Positions 12,075 to 24,167 of a stretch of 64,000 nucleotides of DNA are shown here, one piece after another. Position 1 is the first letter of the stretch, and each line of letters opens with the position of its first letter. The notes beneath the pieces were generated by a model, which made no database searches, had not been told where the DNA came from, and saw only the letters and a list, made by a program, of their open reading frames with translations. The stretch spans positions 2,852,001-2,916,000 of the forward strand of contig NC_092404.1 of the NCBI RefSeq assembly GCF_009017415.1, written 5' to 3'. Origin of the DNA: Aspergillus flavus. Its lineage: Eukaryota > Ascomycota > Eurotiomycetes > Eurotiales > Aspergillaceae. Both the position numbers and the translations under genes were made by a program.

Positions 12075-12090
12075 ATGCATTGGAATGCAT
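12075..12090. promoter_or_regulatory. 16-bp palindrome in PKS/P450 divergent promoter
   Basis: ATGCATT-GG-AATGCAT has perfect 7-nt arms around a 2-nt spacer. It lies about 500 nt before the PKS ATG and 1.6 kb before the P450 ATG. It could be a binding site for a dimeric regulator; which one is unknown, and chance cannot be excluded. Confidence 0.35.
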
Positions 12091-12209
12091 GCGGCTTTGG
12101 CTTTTGCTTTTGTCCCTGGCTCCAATTGGAACTGCCAGGACATAGACTATAGTTGACACAGGGCCAATGGAACATTCGTGATATAGGTCATATGAACCAG
12201 AAGAAAAAA

Positions 12210-12212
<3 letters not shown>

Positions 12213-12241
<29 letters not shown>
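12213..12241. repeat. A29 homopolymer
   Basis: Uninterrupted run of about 29 A on the plus strand in the PKS/P450 intergenic region. The exact length is likely unstable and could be misread. Confidence 0.9.
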
Positions 12242-12243
<2 letters not shown>

Positions 12244-12609
12244 AAACAGAACCCAAGTGAAACCCGCACTAAGCCAGTTTATTTCCTTGATTGTACCTCA
12301 CCGACAGTGAGTCATCCCTTTCCGATACTTACACAGGCTAACAAAGCAGTCACCGAGAACAAGAGGCCAGGCATAGATCGAATTTCAATCATGCAGGGCG
12401 ATAGAAACGGAATAAAGAAGAAGGTCTGACAGATGCGACGTGCCCTCCATGTAGCTCAAGTAAGAGGACTGGCCACGGTATGTCTCGGTCATGATCAGCC
12501 TAGCTGACAGTCGTGCATCATTGTAGTACACGGTTCATATGATTGCAAGACCCACGCTCCTCGGATACGTGTCAGGCAGCCATAGATCCATACTAAAGGC
12601 CACGGAAAA

Positions 12610-12643
12610 GGAGGAGGAGGAGGAGGAGGAGGAGGAGGAGGAG
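12610..12643. repeat. (GGA)n microsatellite, about 11 units
   Basis: Perfect trinucleotide repeat followed by a few TAG/TAA triplets, in the PKS/P450 intergenic region. Confidence 0.92.
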
Positions 12644-13690
12644 TAGTAGTATAATAATCCTCGAAAGGGTCTCTTAGTAGCTCCTGTATACTCAAGAAAG
12701 GATACCACCGACCTAGTTCGGGTGCAGATAGTTGTTTTAGTTACTTCAAACAACCCATGCGATCTGTCGTGATCTCCGTCCAGCCGTCTACCTAAGGTGG
12801 AAGGGCTAAGATGGGTTCCAAGTCATCAGCGTGGAGCATTCGGTGGGGATAATCTAGTGTATGCATCATTACGTGAAAAGAGAAGGGAATTTCAAATCCT
12901 CCAGGGTACTTTAGATTCGAACTTTATGCTAGGCCTAAGCTGCATAATCCTTTCTTTGTTGCGTATGCTGGCCATCGCTTTTGATCAGGCAGCAAAAGAC
13001 CACCAACGATGTATTCATCGTGTAACTCGAAACACAGAAAAAAAGAACGACGAAGGAAGGGAGAATCAGATGATAAAAAAGACAACAGGAAACAAAGAAA
13101 AGAGCACGGACCACCTATATTATTGCAAAGTGAGCCACTGATAGTTAATTGCGTCTATGCACAAGGAACCCTGGCAGCATACGTCGAGAACCTTCCCTTG
13201 CCAAATATTCGTGGAAACTCTTACCGGATTACGCAGTGGAACAGGGGCAATGCAGGCCTCGTGTACAGGCATCTAGATCAATAATTAGACCAAGAGAGGA
13301 GTATGTGGAGGAGGGACTTTTACTAGTTGTCCTGTACCTAAGGAGACCACTACCACTAGTACGAAGTACGGAGCCGCTAGGTTATGCATGGGTCATGCGC
13401 TATGTGTCGGTCGAGCTTGCTCTCTTTTTGGTCTGGTTTCGCCTCCTCAAACTTTGCTTGTAGCTTTCTCTCGCCATAGCCTATACATAGATTGACGTAC
13501 CTATCCTAAAGCGACGGCTATTTTGCCATCAGAGCTTTCCCCGACCGTTACCTTAATAGGAAGGAATTGCATCTATTGAATACAAACAGTGAGTCTTCCT
13601 CCTGAACTCTTAATGACCCCTTAAGATGACTCCAATAAGCCCCTAGGGGCTAACTGACTCTAAACAATTAGACCCTTCCGATCTAGCGTT

Positions 13691-15514
13691 ATGTTAATAC
13701 TTCTCGGATTACTATGCCTCTACACTGGCCTCTATGTGGCCCGGACGTATTGGAGATTAAGGCACTTTCCCGGCCCGCTCGTAGCGCGGTTTACGGATCT
13801 AGGAAGGCTTTGGTGGGTCAAAACCTCTCGCTCGCACCACCACCATATGGGTTTACACAGTCGCTATGGCCAATATGTTCGGCTAGGGCCTAATATGATA
13901 TCTATCTCGGACCCCGATGCCATTCCGCTGGTATATCCGATTCGCCCGGGGGTTCCAAAGGTGAGCAAGATGCAGACACCTTGCTCATGGGATCAAGCGA
14001 CGGATCTGTGCTGACCTAAATTGGTCTGTCAAGAGTGATTTTTATCGGTCAATGATGCCATACACCAGGAAAGGCCGTTCATTGCCGCTTGTATTCAATA
14101 CGCGGGATGAAGACCTTCATAAAAGACTCAAGACTCCGATTGCACACCTGTACTCCTTGTCTAATATCCTGACGTTCGAGGCGTTTGTCGATCAGGTTCT
14201 TGAGATCTTGTTTCGCCAATTTGAGGAGCGATTTGTTCCCGATCAGGCGCCCTTCAACCTCGGAAACTGGCTGCAGTATTTTGCATTTGACGTGATGGGG
14301 ACTATGTCCTTCTCTCGGCGTTATGGTTTCCTAGAGAAGGGGCGAGACGACACGGGTCTCCTTTCCGCTATCTGGGCCTTTATGAAGGCTGCTGCACCGG
14401 TAAGGCTGAGCTACTATGGCAGCCATAGAACAAGTCTAGCTAACTCGCAATAGGTCACGCAGATGCCATGGGTTGACTTGGTGTGGAATAAGAACCCCTT
14501 CATCGCTCTATTTCGGGCTACACCAGCACAGCCGATCTTGAACGTTGTGCTGTCAAGGATCAACGACCGACGAAATGAGCTCTACAGTACTACGAGTACT
14601 CCGGAGAAGGTAAATGAAAGGGACTTTCTGTCCCGGTTTATGCACATCCAGTCGAACAGCGACACTATTCCACCATGGTGAGTGAGTCGTGGAAATAAAT
14701 GTTCCAGCTTGAACTGACCTAATAGGGCTGTGACAGCGTGGTCATTCTCTAACGTGATAGCGGGCTCTGACACGACCGCTGTGGCTATGAAAACACTGTG
14801 GTATAACTTACTCTTGCATCCAGCGACCATGCATCGCCTGCGCAAGGAGCTTGTCCAAGCCCAGCAGCAGTCGAAGCTGTCTCATCCGTTCCCGGCATGG
14901 AACGAGATTTCCGGATTACCGTACCTCAATGCTTGTGTCAATGAAGCGCTCCGGATACATCCACCATTCTGCCTTCCCTTCGAACGAATCGTTCCCGCAG
15001 AAGGGATGACTATTGGCGATCATTTCTTCCCCGGTGGGACAGTGATTGGTATGAACCCTTGGGTAATCAACCGCCATCGGCCAACTTTCGGCGAAGACGC
15101 GGACGCCTGGAGACCTGAAAGATGGCTCGAGGATCCAGCTCGCACGCGGCAAATGGAGAACACTCTTCTAAGCGTGAGTTCATAATGCTATTCTTGACAC
15201 GAAAAAGATTAACGGTGAACTGTCTAGTTTGGCGCTGGGAGGCGAGTGTGCCTTGGGAAAAACATTGCGCTGTTAGAGCTGAAGAAGCTCACCTCCGCTC
15301 TTGTGCTTCATTACGAGGTCTGCAATACTTTTTGTTTCCCTTGGCAATTTGCGAAATATATTTATCTAATTATGTACAGTTGGAGATCGTAAATCCTGAG
15401 AAGTTCCAGTCCCAGAATTTCTTTTTCTTCAAGCAAGAAGGGTTATACGCGGCGGTCAAGAGACGGTCAGCAGGTTCGCCAGAGCTTTACCCGGATGATG
15501 CCGTTCCTCATTGA
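13691..15514 (+). CDS. cytochrome P450 monooxygenase
   Basis: Six exons (13691-13960, 14034-14399, 14454-14677, 14726-15173, 15228-15317, 15380-15514) join in phase to 510 aa. An N-terminal membrane anchor ([14 protein letters not shown]) comes first, then a PGP-type hinge. The I-helix oxygen-binding motif AGSDTT is at about 299-304, the K-helix ExxR at 360-363 (EALR), and the haem motif [10 protein letters not shown] at 437-446 with the thiolate Cys444. All key residues are present, so an active microsomal enzyme is expected. The overall style resembles the pisatin-demethylase-like fungal P450s. Its divergent position next to the PKS suggests it oxidises the polyketide, but the substrate cannot be read from sequence. 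Confidence 0.93.
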
Positions 15515-16162
15515 ATCTTCTACTAGGTGGGCTTGAGGGGTTGTGGATCGATGATAGTAGCGTGGGTCGAGAAGCTGCTGGATAGACACCGCTACTCTTA
15601 GTGGCGAGAAGAAAGTCGCGCAAGGAGTATATACAGGTACACATTATGGGAAGATGGATATGTATGTATCATACAGTACCGTACAATACATAGACAAAAA
15701 GATCGGGCCCTGATCGCGCTATTCCCAAAACAGACACGCTAGACCAAGCTTGGCCGACCGCAGGGTATTTCGGATTCAGCCAGTGACTCAATTCCTCGCC
15801 ACTACTACTACATTTCAACATCGAGCCTCCTCGGAGGCATCATACGTACCATTGGAACCTGGGCTTCTTCTACTGTGTTGCTTTTACCCAATTGGCAACT
15901 TAATTTTGTTGGTTCGATTGAGTCTTGTGCTTAGAAACGGATCACTAGGTAGACGCTCCCAGAATATATCCACCGTTCCCACTCGCTAAGCCTTAAAATA
16001 GTGTTGCCACTCAGTTGTGTCTGAGTTTTCAATCCACCATACCCATCGGAAACTATTGTTCCCGGGCACTACATGCTTCGCCTATTTCCGAACTGCTGGA
16101 CAGTTGTTTTTGAGGCTTGACCTACATTTTGAGGGACCAACCGCAGTAAAGACTCAACTATT
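15515..16162. other. intergenic, P450 3' flank and nucleotidase promoter
   Basis: About 650 nt with no recognisable gene. The frame at 15750-15989 has a hydrophobic patch but no recognisable family. Confidence 0.5.
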
Positions 16163-17221
16163 ATGGAGCCAACGCATCCTTACGTGAAGGAGCTCGAAAT
16201 TGCTTGTCTAACGGTGCAAAGAGCTACTCTTTTGACGAAGAAGGTGCTCGACGCGGTCGACAAAGGGGCTTTGGACAAAAGTGACTCGAGCCCCGTGACC
16301 ATTGCTGACTTTGCTGCCCAAGCATTGATCATTGCGGCAATTCATCGGGCCTTCCCGGACGATGACATTGTGGGAGAAGAAGACTCCAAGGCTCTTCGGG
16401 GGAATGAGGCCTTGCTTGAGCGTACGTGGGAACTCGTCTCCTCCATTCATCTTGACGATGAGACGAGCGAGGCGCTCCTTTACTCCCCGAAGAACAAGGA
16501 GGAGATGCTCGACTTAATTGACTTGGGCGCCCGCGGCACCTGTAGCCGAGAGAACCGCTCGTGGGTTTTGGACCCGGTGGATGGCACCGCAACGTTCATC
16601 AATGGCCAGCAGTATGCGGTTTGCTTGGCACTCGTAGAGAACGGGGTCCAGAAGCTCGGCGTCTTGGGGAGTCCGAATCTCAACCTGGAAACGGGCCGCA
16701 TGCACGAGGATATAGTGGACCGAGATGGGTATGGATATCAACTCTTCGCCGTTGCCGGTCACGGTGCATTCATGCGGAAGATGGGGACCGGGACCCTCCT
16801 GCCTGCTACTCGCATTAATGCCAAGCCTCAGATCACCGACCCTAAGGATCTTGACTTCGTGGATTGCGTCGCGGCCACTTCCTCAGACATTGTGGCGCAT
16901 GAACGCCTTGCGTCCCACCTGGGTGCGCCGTGGCCACACACGACGGATCTCTGGGCGGCCCAACTGCGATATGTCGCCATTGCGGTCGGTGGCTGCAATA
17001 CCTTGATCAAGATCCCACGCAACGCGTCCTATCGATCAAAGATGTGGGATCATGCAGGGGGCATGTTGATCGTGCAGGAGCTAGGCTGTATCGTCAGTGA
17101 CCTTGCCGGCAATCCGGTGGACTGCGGTCTGGGCAGGACCCTGGCCAGTTGTTACGGAATGATAGTGGCGCCGGCCTCCATCCATGGACAGCTGGTTGAA
17201 GCCGTCAAGCAGATTATGTAG
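16163..17221 (+). CDS. MET22: 3'(2'),5'-bisphosphate nucleotidase (HAL2/MET22 family)
   Basis: Intronless, 352 aa, the usual length of the family. It has the lithium-sensitive inositol-phosphatase fold signatures: GEED at about 71-74, DPVDGTATF at 137-145 and WDHAGG at 295-300, which together bind the Mg ions and the phosphate. These enzymes remove the 3' phosphate from PAP and PAPS, by-products of sulfate assimilation and sulfation, and are targets of salt toxicity. The N-terminal ATG fits the family start. An inositol monophosphatase is the main alternative, but the length and the inserted region between the GEED and DPVDG motifs favour HAL2. Confidence 0.9.
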   Translation: MEPTHPYVKELEIACLTVQRATLLTKKVLDAVDKGALDKSDSSPVTIADFAAQALIIAAIHRAFPDDDIVGEEDSKALRGNEALLERTWELVSSIHLDDETSEALLYSPKNKEEMLDLIDLGARGTCSRENRSWVLDPVDGTATFINGQQYAVCLALVENGVQKLGVLGSPNLNLETGRMHEDIVDRDGYGYQLFAVAGHGAFMRKMGTGTLLPATRINAKPQITDPKDLDFVDCVAATSSDIVAHERLASHLGAPWPHTTDLWAAQLRYVAIAVGGCNTLIKIPRNASYRSKMWDHAGGMLIVQELGCIVSDLAGNPVDCGLGRTLASCYGMIVAPASIHGQLVEAVKQIM

Positions 17222-18019
17222 AAAGAATTATTTGATTCCCCAAAGGAGTTTACGTTGGGCTATTTGGTTTCTTCTTTTTCTATTTTTATTACATCATTTG
17301 ACTGCGTGACGGTGTAGAAGAAAAGGGTTGATTGGTTTTGGGAGGCGCAGGAAACTGCTAGTACGAGTATCAATTGCTAGATTCGGGAGAGCATGACGAG
17401 TCCGATGCCTATCACCAAATAGGACCGTGCACCGTGGGATCGACGGACGTGGGGTTTTGGGTTTATGCCTATTTCTATTTTTTTTTTTTTTTCCCATTTA
17501 TTGATCGATGTTTCCCTTTTATTTTTATTTTTTTTTTTCCTGGATCTTTTGATGATGGCATGATCTCTTCATGACCAGGCCCATGACGTCATGACCCATG
17601 CCAGCCCACCAAAGGGTGTAAAATACAATACCATCCTGGGTGAGAGGGAAGGAGAGAACTAAGAAACAAAACAAGAAAGAAAGGACGGAAGAGCAGGAAC
17701 CTGACAAAGGACTATACCCGAACGGTTCAAGTGCTTGTGAGAAGGTTGAACTAACTCCAAACCTAAGAAGGTGAGAGAGAGGGTGGACGTCAGAAGATCC
17801 GATGAAATGCGGGGGTACGACCATTGAGTATTTAATTCCTACAAGTACAACGACGACGTACTGGTTGGTATCCGTCAGTGACCTCTCTCGTATATATCGA
17901 ATCCTTGGCCCCGGCTTTCTTCAGCGACCTCCTTTTTCATCGCTCATACCCCGCAGTCGTACATCTACTACTACTACTATATTGGAATATAACAGTAGTA
18001 TACCACTAGTAGTGCGGTG
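17222..18019. other. intergenic with T-rich tracts
   Basis: About 800 nt between the nucleotidase and the DUF1774 gene. It contains T tracts near 17480 and 17530 and ACT triplet repeats near 17970. No gene is seen. Confidence 0.5.
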
Positions 18020-19120
18020 ATGGCTTCGTGTAAGTCGTGTTTCGGAGAAAACATCCGCAATTTCCCTGCTAACCATATCACTGGTCAAGATAATCCATTT
18101 TCCCGACAAGAGTCGCACGGATCCTATTCCCTGGGGTCTTACCGTTTGCTGGTGCCTTTGTCGTGGTTATTGGTGGTGGTGGTCGGGATCTACTACACCA
18201 TCCATGCCCCCGCCGATGTCAAACATGGCCATGGCATCTTCAACCAGGCCAACCACCATATAACGCCTTTTAGTCAGAGCACAACGGTTACTGGGATTTA
18301 CTGGTACGTTTTATCCGGTTCTACTTTCCCCCCGGCGGGGTTCAGAGCAGTTCTATGTTCCAACTCTGCGGAAATATAAAATACGTAAACTGACTGACAT
18401 CGGTCATAGGATCCTTCTCCTCCTCTCCCAACTCAGCTATGTTTACCATCTTTTCCATAAAGATGCCTCGATCGTGACGGCGACCGCCAATGTGGGTGCG
18501 CATTTTATTCTCAACAACCTGTTCATCTTCGCCTGGATCCTCCTCTGGACTCGGGGCCACTTCTGGGGTTCCGAGATTATCCTGATCGCCCATTTGATCA
18601 ACCAGCATACGGCTTACTGGAGACACCGTGCGCTGCCCCCGCTGGTACACCTATCTGCAATCGCGGGGCCCTTTGCCTGGACGTTGATGGCGCTGTTCTG
18701 GAACGGTGCCGTTGCCGTGCATAGTAGCTCGCTGCCGGCGCGGATCGTCGCCAATATCTTCATCTGGGTGATCTTCCTCATCGGGACTACCCATATTACC
18801 GTGAGACAGGACGATCTATTAGGCTACTGCCTGAGTTTCTTGTTTCTCGGTGAGTAATACATCGTCCCGTAGGATTGGTATATGGATAAACGGCTGACCC
18901 TAATGCAGGATTGGCACTGAAGCAAATTGCCGTCAAAACGATCGCCTTGCAGTGGATTTTTGCCTTTGTAATCTTCGCGGTCTTCCTGGCAGAGTCACTC
19001 TACATCACTGGCACTAAATATACCGGTCGCGATGTTTTGCTCCGCAGACTCACCCACCCCGAAACGGCGGATCGGGAGCGAGAACCGCTGCTCAACGAGC
19101 AGTCAGGAGCGGCGGCCTGA
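18020..19120 (+). CDS. fungal DUF1774 multi-pass membrane protein
   Basis: Exons 18020-18303, 18410-18849 and 18909-19120 join in phase to 311 aa. There are about seven hydrophobic segments, starting with LVPLSWLLVVVVGIYY, and internal motifs such as LINQHTAYWRHRALPP. The C-terminal tail is hydrophilic (REREPLLNEQ). The pattern fits the fungal DUF1774 family, whose function is unknown. Placement in the vacuolar or plasma membrane would be a guess. Confidence 0.78.
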
Positions 19121-20251
19121 GGGTGGGTCGCCCACCAAGCCCTTAACGGAGTAGGTACACGACGGTGCCGTCAGGAGTCACTTACATCTGTACCCCAAAT
19201 TGACCTGTTTAGTTTTTCTGTCCGTTCTAAACCGGGTGGATGCAACTGGATCTGGACGATGCACGGAGTCTTGAGACCCCACTCTTTGTTCCACTTGATT
19301 TCAGGTATTCTGTCATGTCTTGCGCTGGGAATTGATCGACTCCAAATGTTTAATATTGTAATAATTGAAGGTGGATATTTGATTGGTTACGTGGATTTCG
19401 CATGAAGCTGTGTTATCTATCTACTATATTTATTTAGTTGTGGTCACTGCCGCCGCTAAAGCATCAAGTCCAATCTAATCAGGTGCTCCACCCGTGATTG
19501 TTTTGGGTCTTGTACAGCTCCGTAAGTCTATTTTGATCGAGAAACTGCACCAGAGCCATTCAAACAGGAGCCAACGGAACAGAGACACAGTGACTTGAGT
19601 TAATCTCGGTACTCTTCAAATGTCTCGGAATGAGGAAGGGTACCGCGGATGTTTTGCAACTCCACTGCAAGGACGGCTGACGAGTTGGCTCCTCTAAGCG
19701 CCCGTTGCCGGGGCGACGGCAGCGCCTCCACGCTGCTCCATTCATTGCGATCGGACTAACAGGTCGGTATCCATGGGAGGTCGCCAGGTACGGGGCCTGG
19801 ATTTAATTTACTAAATTTCTCCCTGCTTCGACGCGTGTGATATTGACGTCTGCTCCGCGATCGTGGTTTGTTTATGAACAAGTCAGCGTCCACCCGACTG
19901 AACCACCATCTAAGATCCTGGAGAGAGCTTCGCACATAGCCTTTACCTCACAGTGATTCCGGAAGTCTTGTCGTGGCGACTTGGAACATTCCGGGTTTGT
20001 TTACCTACCCTGGAACAAGATACAGAAAGTCTCCCGTTGTGAGTTGCATTCTTGAACCCCTATTTGGAGTAAAGCTCATTGCAGAGCCAGCGGAACTAAC
20101 GACTTGTTGCTACCCATATCCCAGATTATTGCTGCAGACTCCAATTGACCTTGCCCTGTGATCCAGACATTATCTCTGCACGCTCCGAGTCCCCACGTGC
20201 CCGCTCGGGATCGATTGATCATGAGAAACTGATCCCGCAGCGTCTGCAATC
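19121..20251. other. intergenic, chitin synthase promoter
   Basis: About 1.1 kb between the DUF1774 gene and the chitin synthase. No gene is recognised; the frames at 19560-19745 and 19973-20161 lack family resemblance. Confidence 0.5.
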
Positions 20252-23200
20252 ATGAATTCCAACTCGTCGCACATGTATCCGCCGGCGCCGAACTACGAGG
20301 AAGAGCCTCCAGCTTACGGCTATGGAGGCTCGTACCTCTCCGAGAACGAATCCCCTCGTCATGCTGCGCCGACCATGCGACTGCTGCCCACAAGCACCAC
20401 CACGGTAGATGATGACTTCAGGGAAAACGTGGGAAATACCTCGGCCTACCACTACGGCGAGGCGTATGAAGAGGACGAAGATTCTCGGTAAGTAATGCAC
20501 CTGTCATGTTCTGCCCGCATACCGATGACTCCATTGGAATCTGGCCCAACGGTTCGGTTGCCCAGTTCCCTCCCCCTTGTTTGTGTTGAGCCAATGATGG
20601 CTCTGGGTGCAATCATTGCAAGTCGTCCGCTGGGGAAACAAGGAAAACCACTGGGTTACCTTGTTCCCGCAAAGTTGATGATATATGCACGGATTGCCCC
20701 TCTGTTGTGTTTCATCTTGGGAAAGGTCTAAGAGCTCTATACACGAGTATCGGACTATATCCCGAGGACATTTTACCTGCGTCCCCCAGAATGGCCCGAC
20801 AGAGAAGAAGGAGATTTAACGCCCGCATCCCTCGTAATAGGACGGACCATCCGAGACAATTTTCGAACCGGTACTATCAGTATGCAACGGAGGATGCGCC
20901 TTCACGACCGGCTTCCAGCATGCGGAACGCCCCGAACATCCCGCCACCCGCGACGTCAGTAGTGGATGTGCCCGAGTACGCATCACGCCCTGGTTCTCCC
21001 AACCGACCTTGGTCTCCCAACCGCGTCGGCGAGTGGGCTAGGGCTCCAAGACCCCCGTCAGTTTTGAGCTCGCAGTATGAGCGAGCCGACCTCAATGGCA
21101 GTCCGCGCCCAGGTACGCCGAGTTCGAGATATGGGGGCAGTCCACGACGACCGTTACCACCAGCCCCGTTGTTCACGGCTCCACGATCTATGATGGGCGA
21201 GCAGGATACGAGCATTGACATCGGTGATCCGGACGACGACGTGTTCGGTGGCGGCGGAAGGACGATTCACCGTCATGGCCAACATGGCAGCGTTCATTCC
21301 TTCATGAGCGAATCGACTGTGATCACGGACGAAAAAGAAGCGATGAATAAGATTGATCTCGATGAGGATGACGAAGCGACGGGAATGGTGGACCCGAACC
21401 TGCATTACGGGCCTGCCCCAGAAAAGCAGAGTCGTCGAGGCGTTCGCGAAGCCCAGATGACCAAGAAAGAAGTCCAGTTGGTCAATGGTGAACTGATCCT
21501 GGAGTGCAAGATTCCGACCATCCTCCACAGCTTTTTGCCGCGTCGAGACGACCGAGAATTTACCCACATGCGTTACACCGCCGTGACCTGCGATCCCGAC
21601 GACTTCACGCAGCGAGGATATAAATTACGACAGCAGATCGGCACGACCATGCGTGAAACGGAACTGTTTATCTGTGTGACCATGTACAACGAGGATGAGA
21701 TCTGTTTTACTCGGACCATGCACGGCGTGATGCGAAACATCAGTCATCTTTGCTCCCGCTCGAAGTCGCGAACATGGGGAAAAGACGGATGGAAAAAGAT
21801 CGTTGTCTGTATTATTGCAGACGGCCGTAAAAAGGTCCACCCGAGGACCCTTAATGCGCTGGCGGCGCTTGGTGTATACCAGGAAGGTATCGCCAAGAAC
21901 ATCGTAAACCAGAAGCAAGTGAATGCACACGTCTACGAGTACACCACCCAGGTATCTCTCGATTCCGACCTGAAGTTCAAGGGAGCCGAGAAGGGCATCA
22001 TGCCGTGCCAGGTCATCTTCTGTCTGAAAGAGCATAACAAGAAGAAACTTAACTCGCATCGTTGGTTCTTCAACGCTTTTGGTCGCGCCCTCCAGCCGAA
22101 CATCTGTATCCTCCTGGATGTTGGTACCAAGCCTTCATCTACTGCCCTGTACCACTTATGGAAAGCGTTCGATCAGGATTCAAACGTTGCCGGAGCCGCT
22201 GGTGAGATCAAAGCCGGAAAAGGCAAGGGCATGCTGGGTCTTCTGAACCCTTTGATTGCCAGTCAAAACTTCGAATACAAGATGTCGAACATTCTGGACA
22301 AGCCTCTGGAGTCCGTGTTCGGATACATTACCGTGCTGCCTGGTGCGCTGAGTGCTTATCGCTTTTTCGCGCTGCAGAACGATGCCGAGGGCAACGGGCC
22401 GTTGAATCAGTATTTCAAGGGCGAGACGCTACATGGAAAGGATGCGGATGTGTTCACGGCAAACATGTACCTCGCCGAAGATCGTATCCTGTGCTGGGAG
22501 CTGGTGGCCAAGCGAGAAGAAAGATGGGTCCTGCGATTCGTCAAGAGTGCGGTGGGAGAAACCGACGTTCCTGACAATATTCCGGAGTTCATCTCGCAAC
22601 GAAGACGATGGCTGAACGGTGCTTTCTTCGCCGCTGTGTACTCCATCGTCAACGGGAAGCAGCTGTGGAAGACCGACCATTCCCTGCCACGAAAGATTCT
22701 CCTCCAGATCGAAGCCGTCTACCAATTTGTCCAGCTCCTTTTCACGTATTTTGGATTGGTGAGTTGCCTGTGATTCGAGTGAGACTGGGATCCATACTGA
22801 CATGTTCCAGGCCAACTTCTACCTGGCGTTCTTCTTCATCGCCGGATCGCTATCGGACCCGAAGATCGACCCCTTCGGCCATAGCATGGGCAAATGGATC
22901 TTCATCATCCTTCGATATGCCTGCGTATTGGTCATGTGCTTGCAATTCATTATCTCTATGGGTAACCGTCCGCAAGGGTGAGTGATCGTATCCGTATTGC
23001 ACGACCGTTCTTCGCTAACTATCCGCAGAGCCAAGAAGTTGTATCTCTCGGGAATGATCGTGTACGGCATCATCATGGTCTATACGATTTTCTGTACGCT
23101 CTACCTGGTTGTCCTGGAGCTGATCGCGAAAACTGGAGGGGATTCTGAACTCGCCGTAAGCGACGGGCTCTTCATCAACATCGTGGTGTCACTTCTTTCG

Positions 23201-23929
23201 AGTGTCGGTCTCTACTTCTTCTCCTCATTCCTCTACCTGGACCCGTGGCACATGTTCACGTCTTCGGCACAGTACTTCGCCCTCTTGCCCAGTTACATCT
23301 GCACGCTACAAGTGTATGCATTTTGTAACACACACGACGTCACATGGGGTACGAAGGGAGACAACGTGATCAACACCGACCTGGGTGCGGCGCGCATAAT
23401 CAACGGGTCCATTGTCGAAGTCGAAATGCCGTCGGAGCAGCTCGATATTGACAGTGGCTACGATGCAGCATTGCGCAATCTCCGGGATCGAGAGGAGGTG
23501 CCCGAGCCCCCGGTCTCGGAAAGTCAGCTGCAAGAAGACTACTACCGGGCGGTCCGTACCTACATGGTCTCGATCTGGATGGTTGCCAACGTGATCCTCG
23601 CCATGGCGGTGTCCGAGGTCTACGGAGTGGACTCGGGCGGCACTAACATCTACCTCGCCATCATCCTGTGGTCCGTGACCGGACTGGCGTTGATCCGTGT
23701 GATCGGCTCGACGACGTACGCTATTTTGCACGTGGTGCAGAAGCTGGTGGAAGGAAAAGCCAAGTTCGACGCGGGCAATCTGGCCCATGGCACAGGCAGC
23801 GCGACTTCCAGTGCGGTCAACGGCAGCACAGTGCAGTATGGCGGCGGCGGCACGTTTAGAGATAAGTTCACCGAGGCGAAATGGGGGATGAAGCAGCAGG
23901 TGGGGAAGGTAATGTTCTGGCGGAAATGA
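20252..23929 (+). CDS. chitin synthase, class I/II type
   Basis: Four exons: 20252-20487, a second ending at 22758, 22811-22977 and 23029-23929. Exon 2 may start at 20790 (after CCCCCAG) or 20841 (after TAATAG); both keep phase and give about 1090 or 1073 aa. A low-complexity, Pro/Ser-rich N-terminal region is followed by the glycosyltransferase-2 core with [33 protein letters not shown], and [13 protein letters not shown], the hallmark processive motif. Several C-terminal membrane helices follow. The core reads closer to division-1 classes I and II than to class III. It makes cell-wall chitin from UDP-GlcNAc at the plasma membrane. A second candidate start, ATG at 20791, exists inside the long first intron. 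Confidence 0.93.
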
Positions 23930-24167
23930 TTCCTTTCTGTTTCCATGCTTTTGCTTTTTGATGAAAATATTGTCATGCTCGGTTTGTATGTACTGATGAT
24001 GGTACCATGGTCTAATGATGTTCATGATATTTCCTAATTATGAATCCGTTTGTTGCTTGCCTTTAATATTCACCGGATCACAACAGTATGCATGGCCCGG
24101 AGAAGGTCACCGGTCAATCAAGCTCTCAGTAGTTGTGATAAACATGAGATCCCACCATCGGAATCAC

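Larger units (their letters stand above)
11577..13690. promoter_or_regulatory. 2.1 kb divergent promoter region between PKS and P450
   Basis: No gene is recognised. It contains a TATA-like run near the PKS, a 16-bp palindrome, an A29 tract and a GGA repeat, all listed separately. Short frames (12797-13141, 13009-13284, 13149-13463) overlap each other and resemble nothing known. Confidence 0.5.

Noticed and set aside
13009..13463. Overlapping short frames before the P450
   Set aside because: They conflict in frame and carry no P450 or other motif; the P450 start at 13691 gives a complete membrane anchor.
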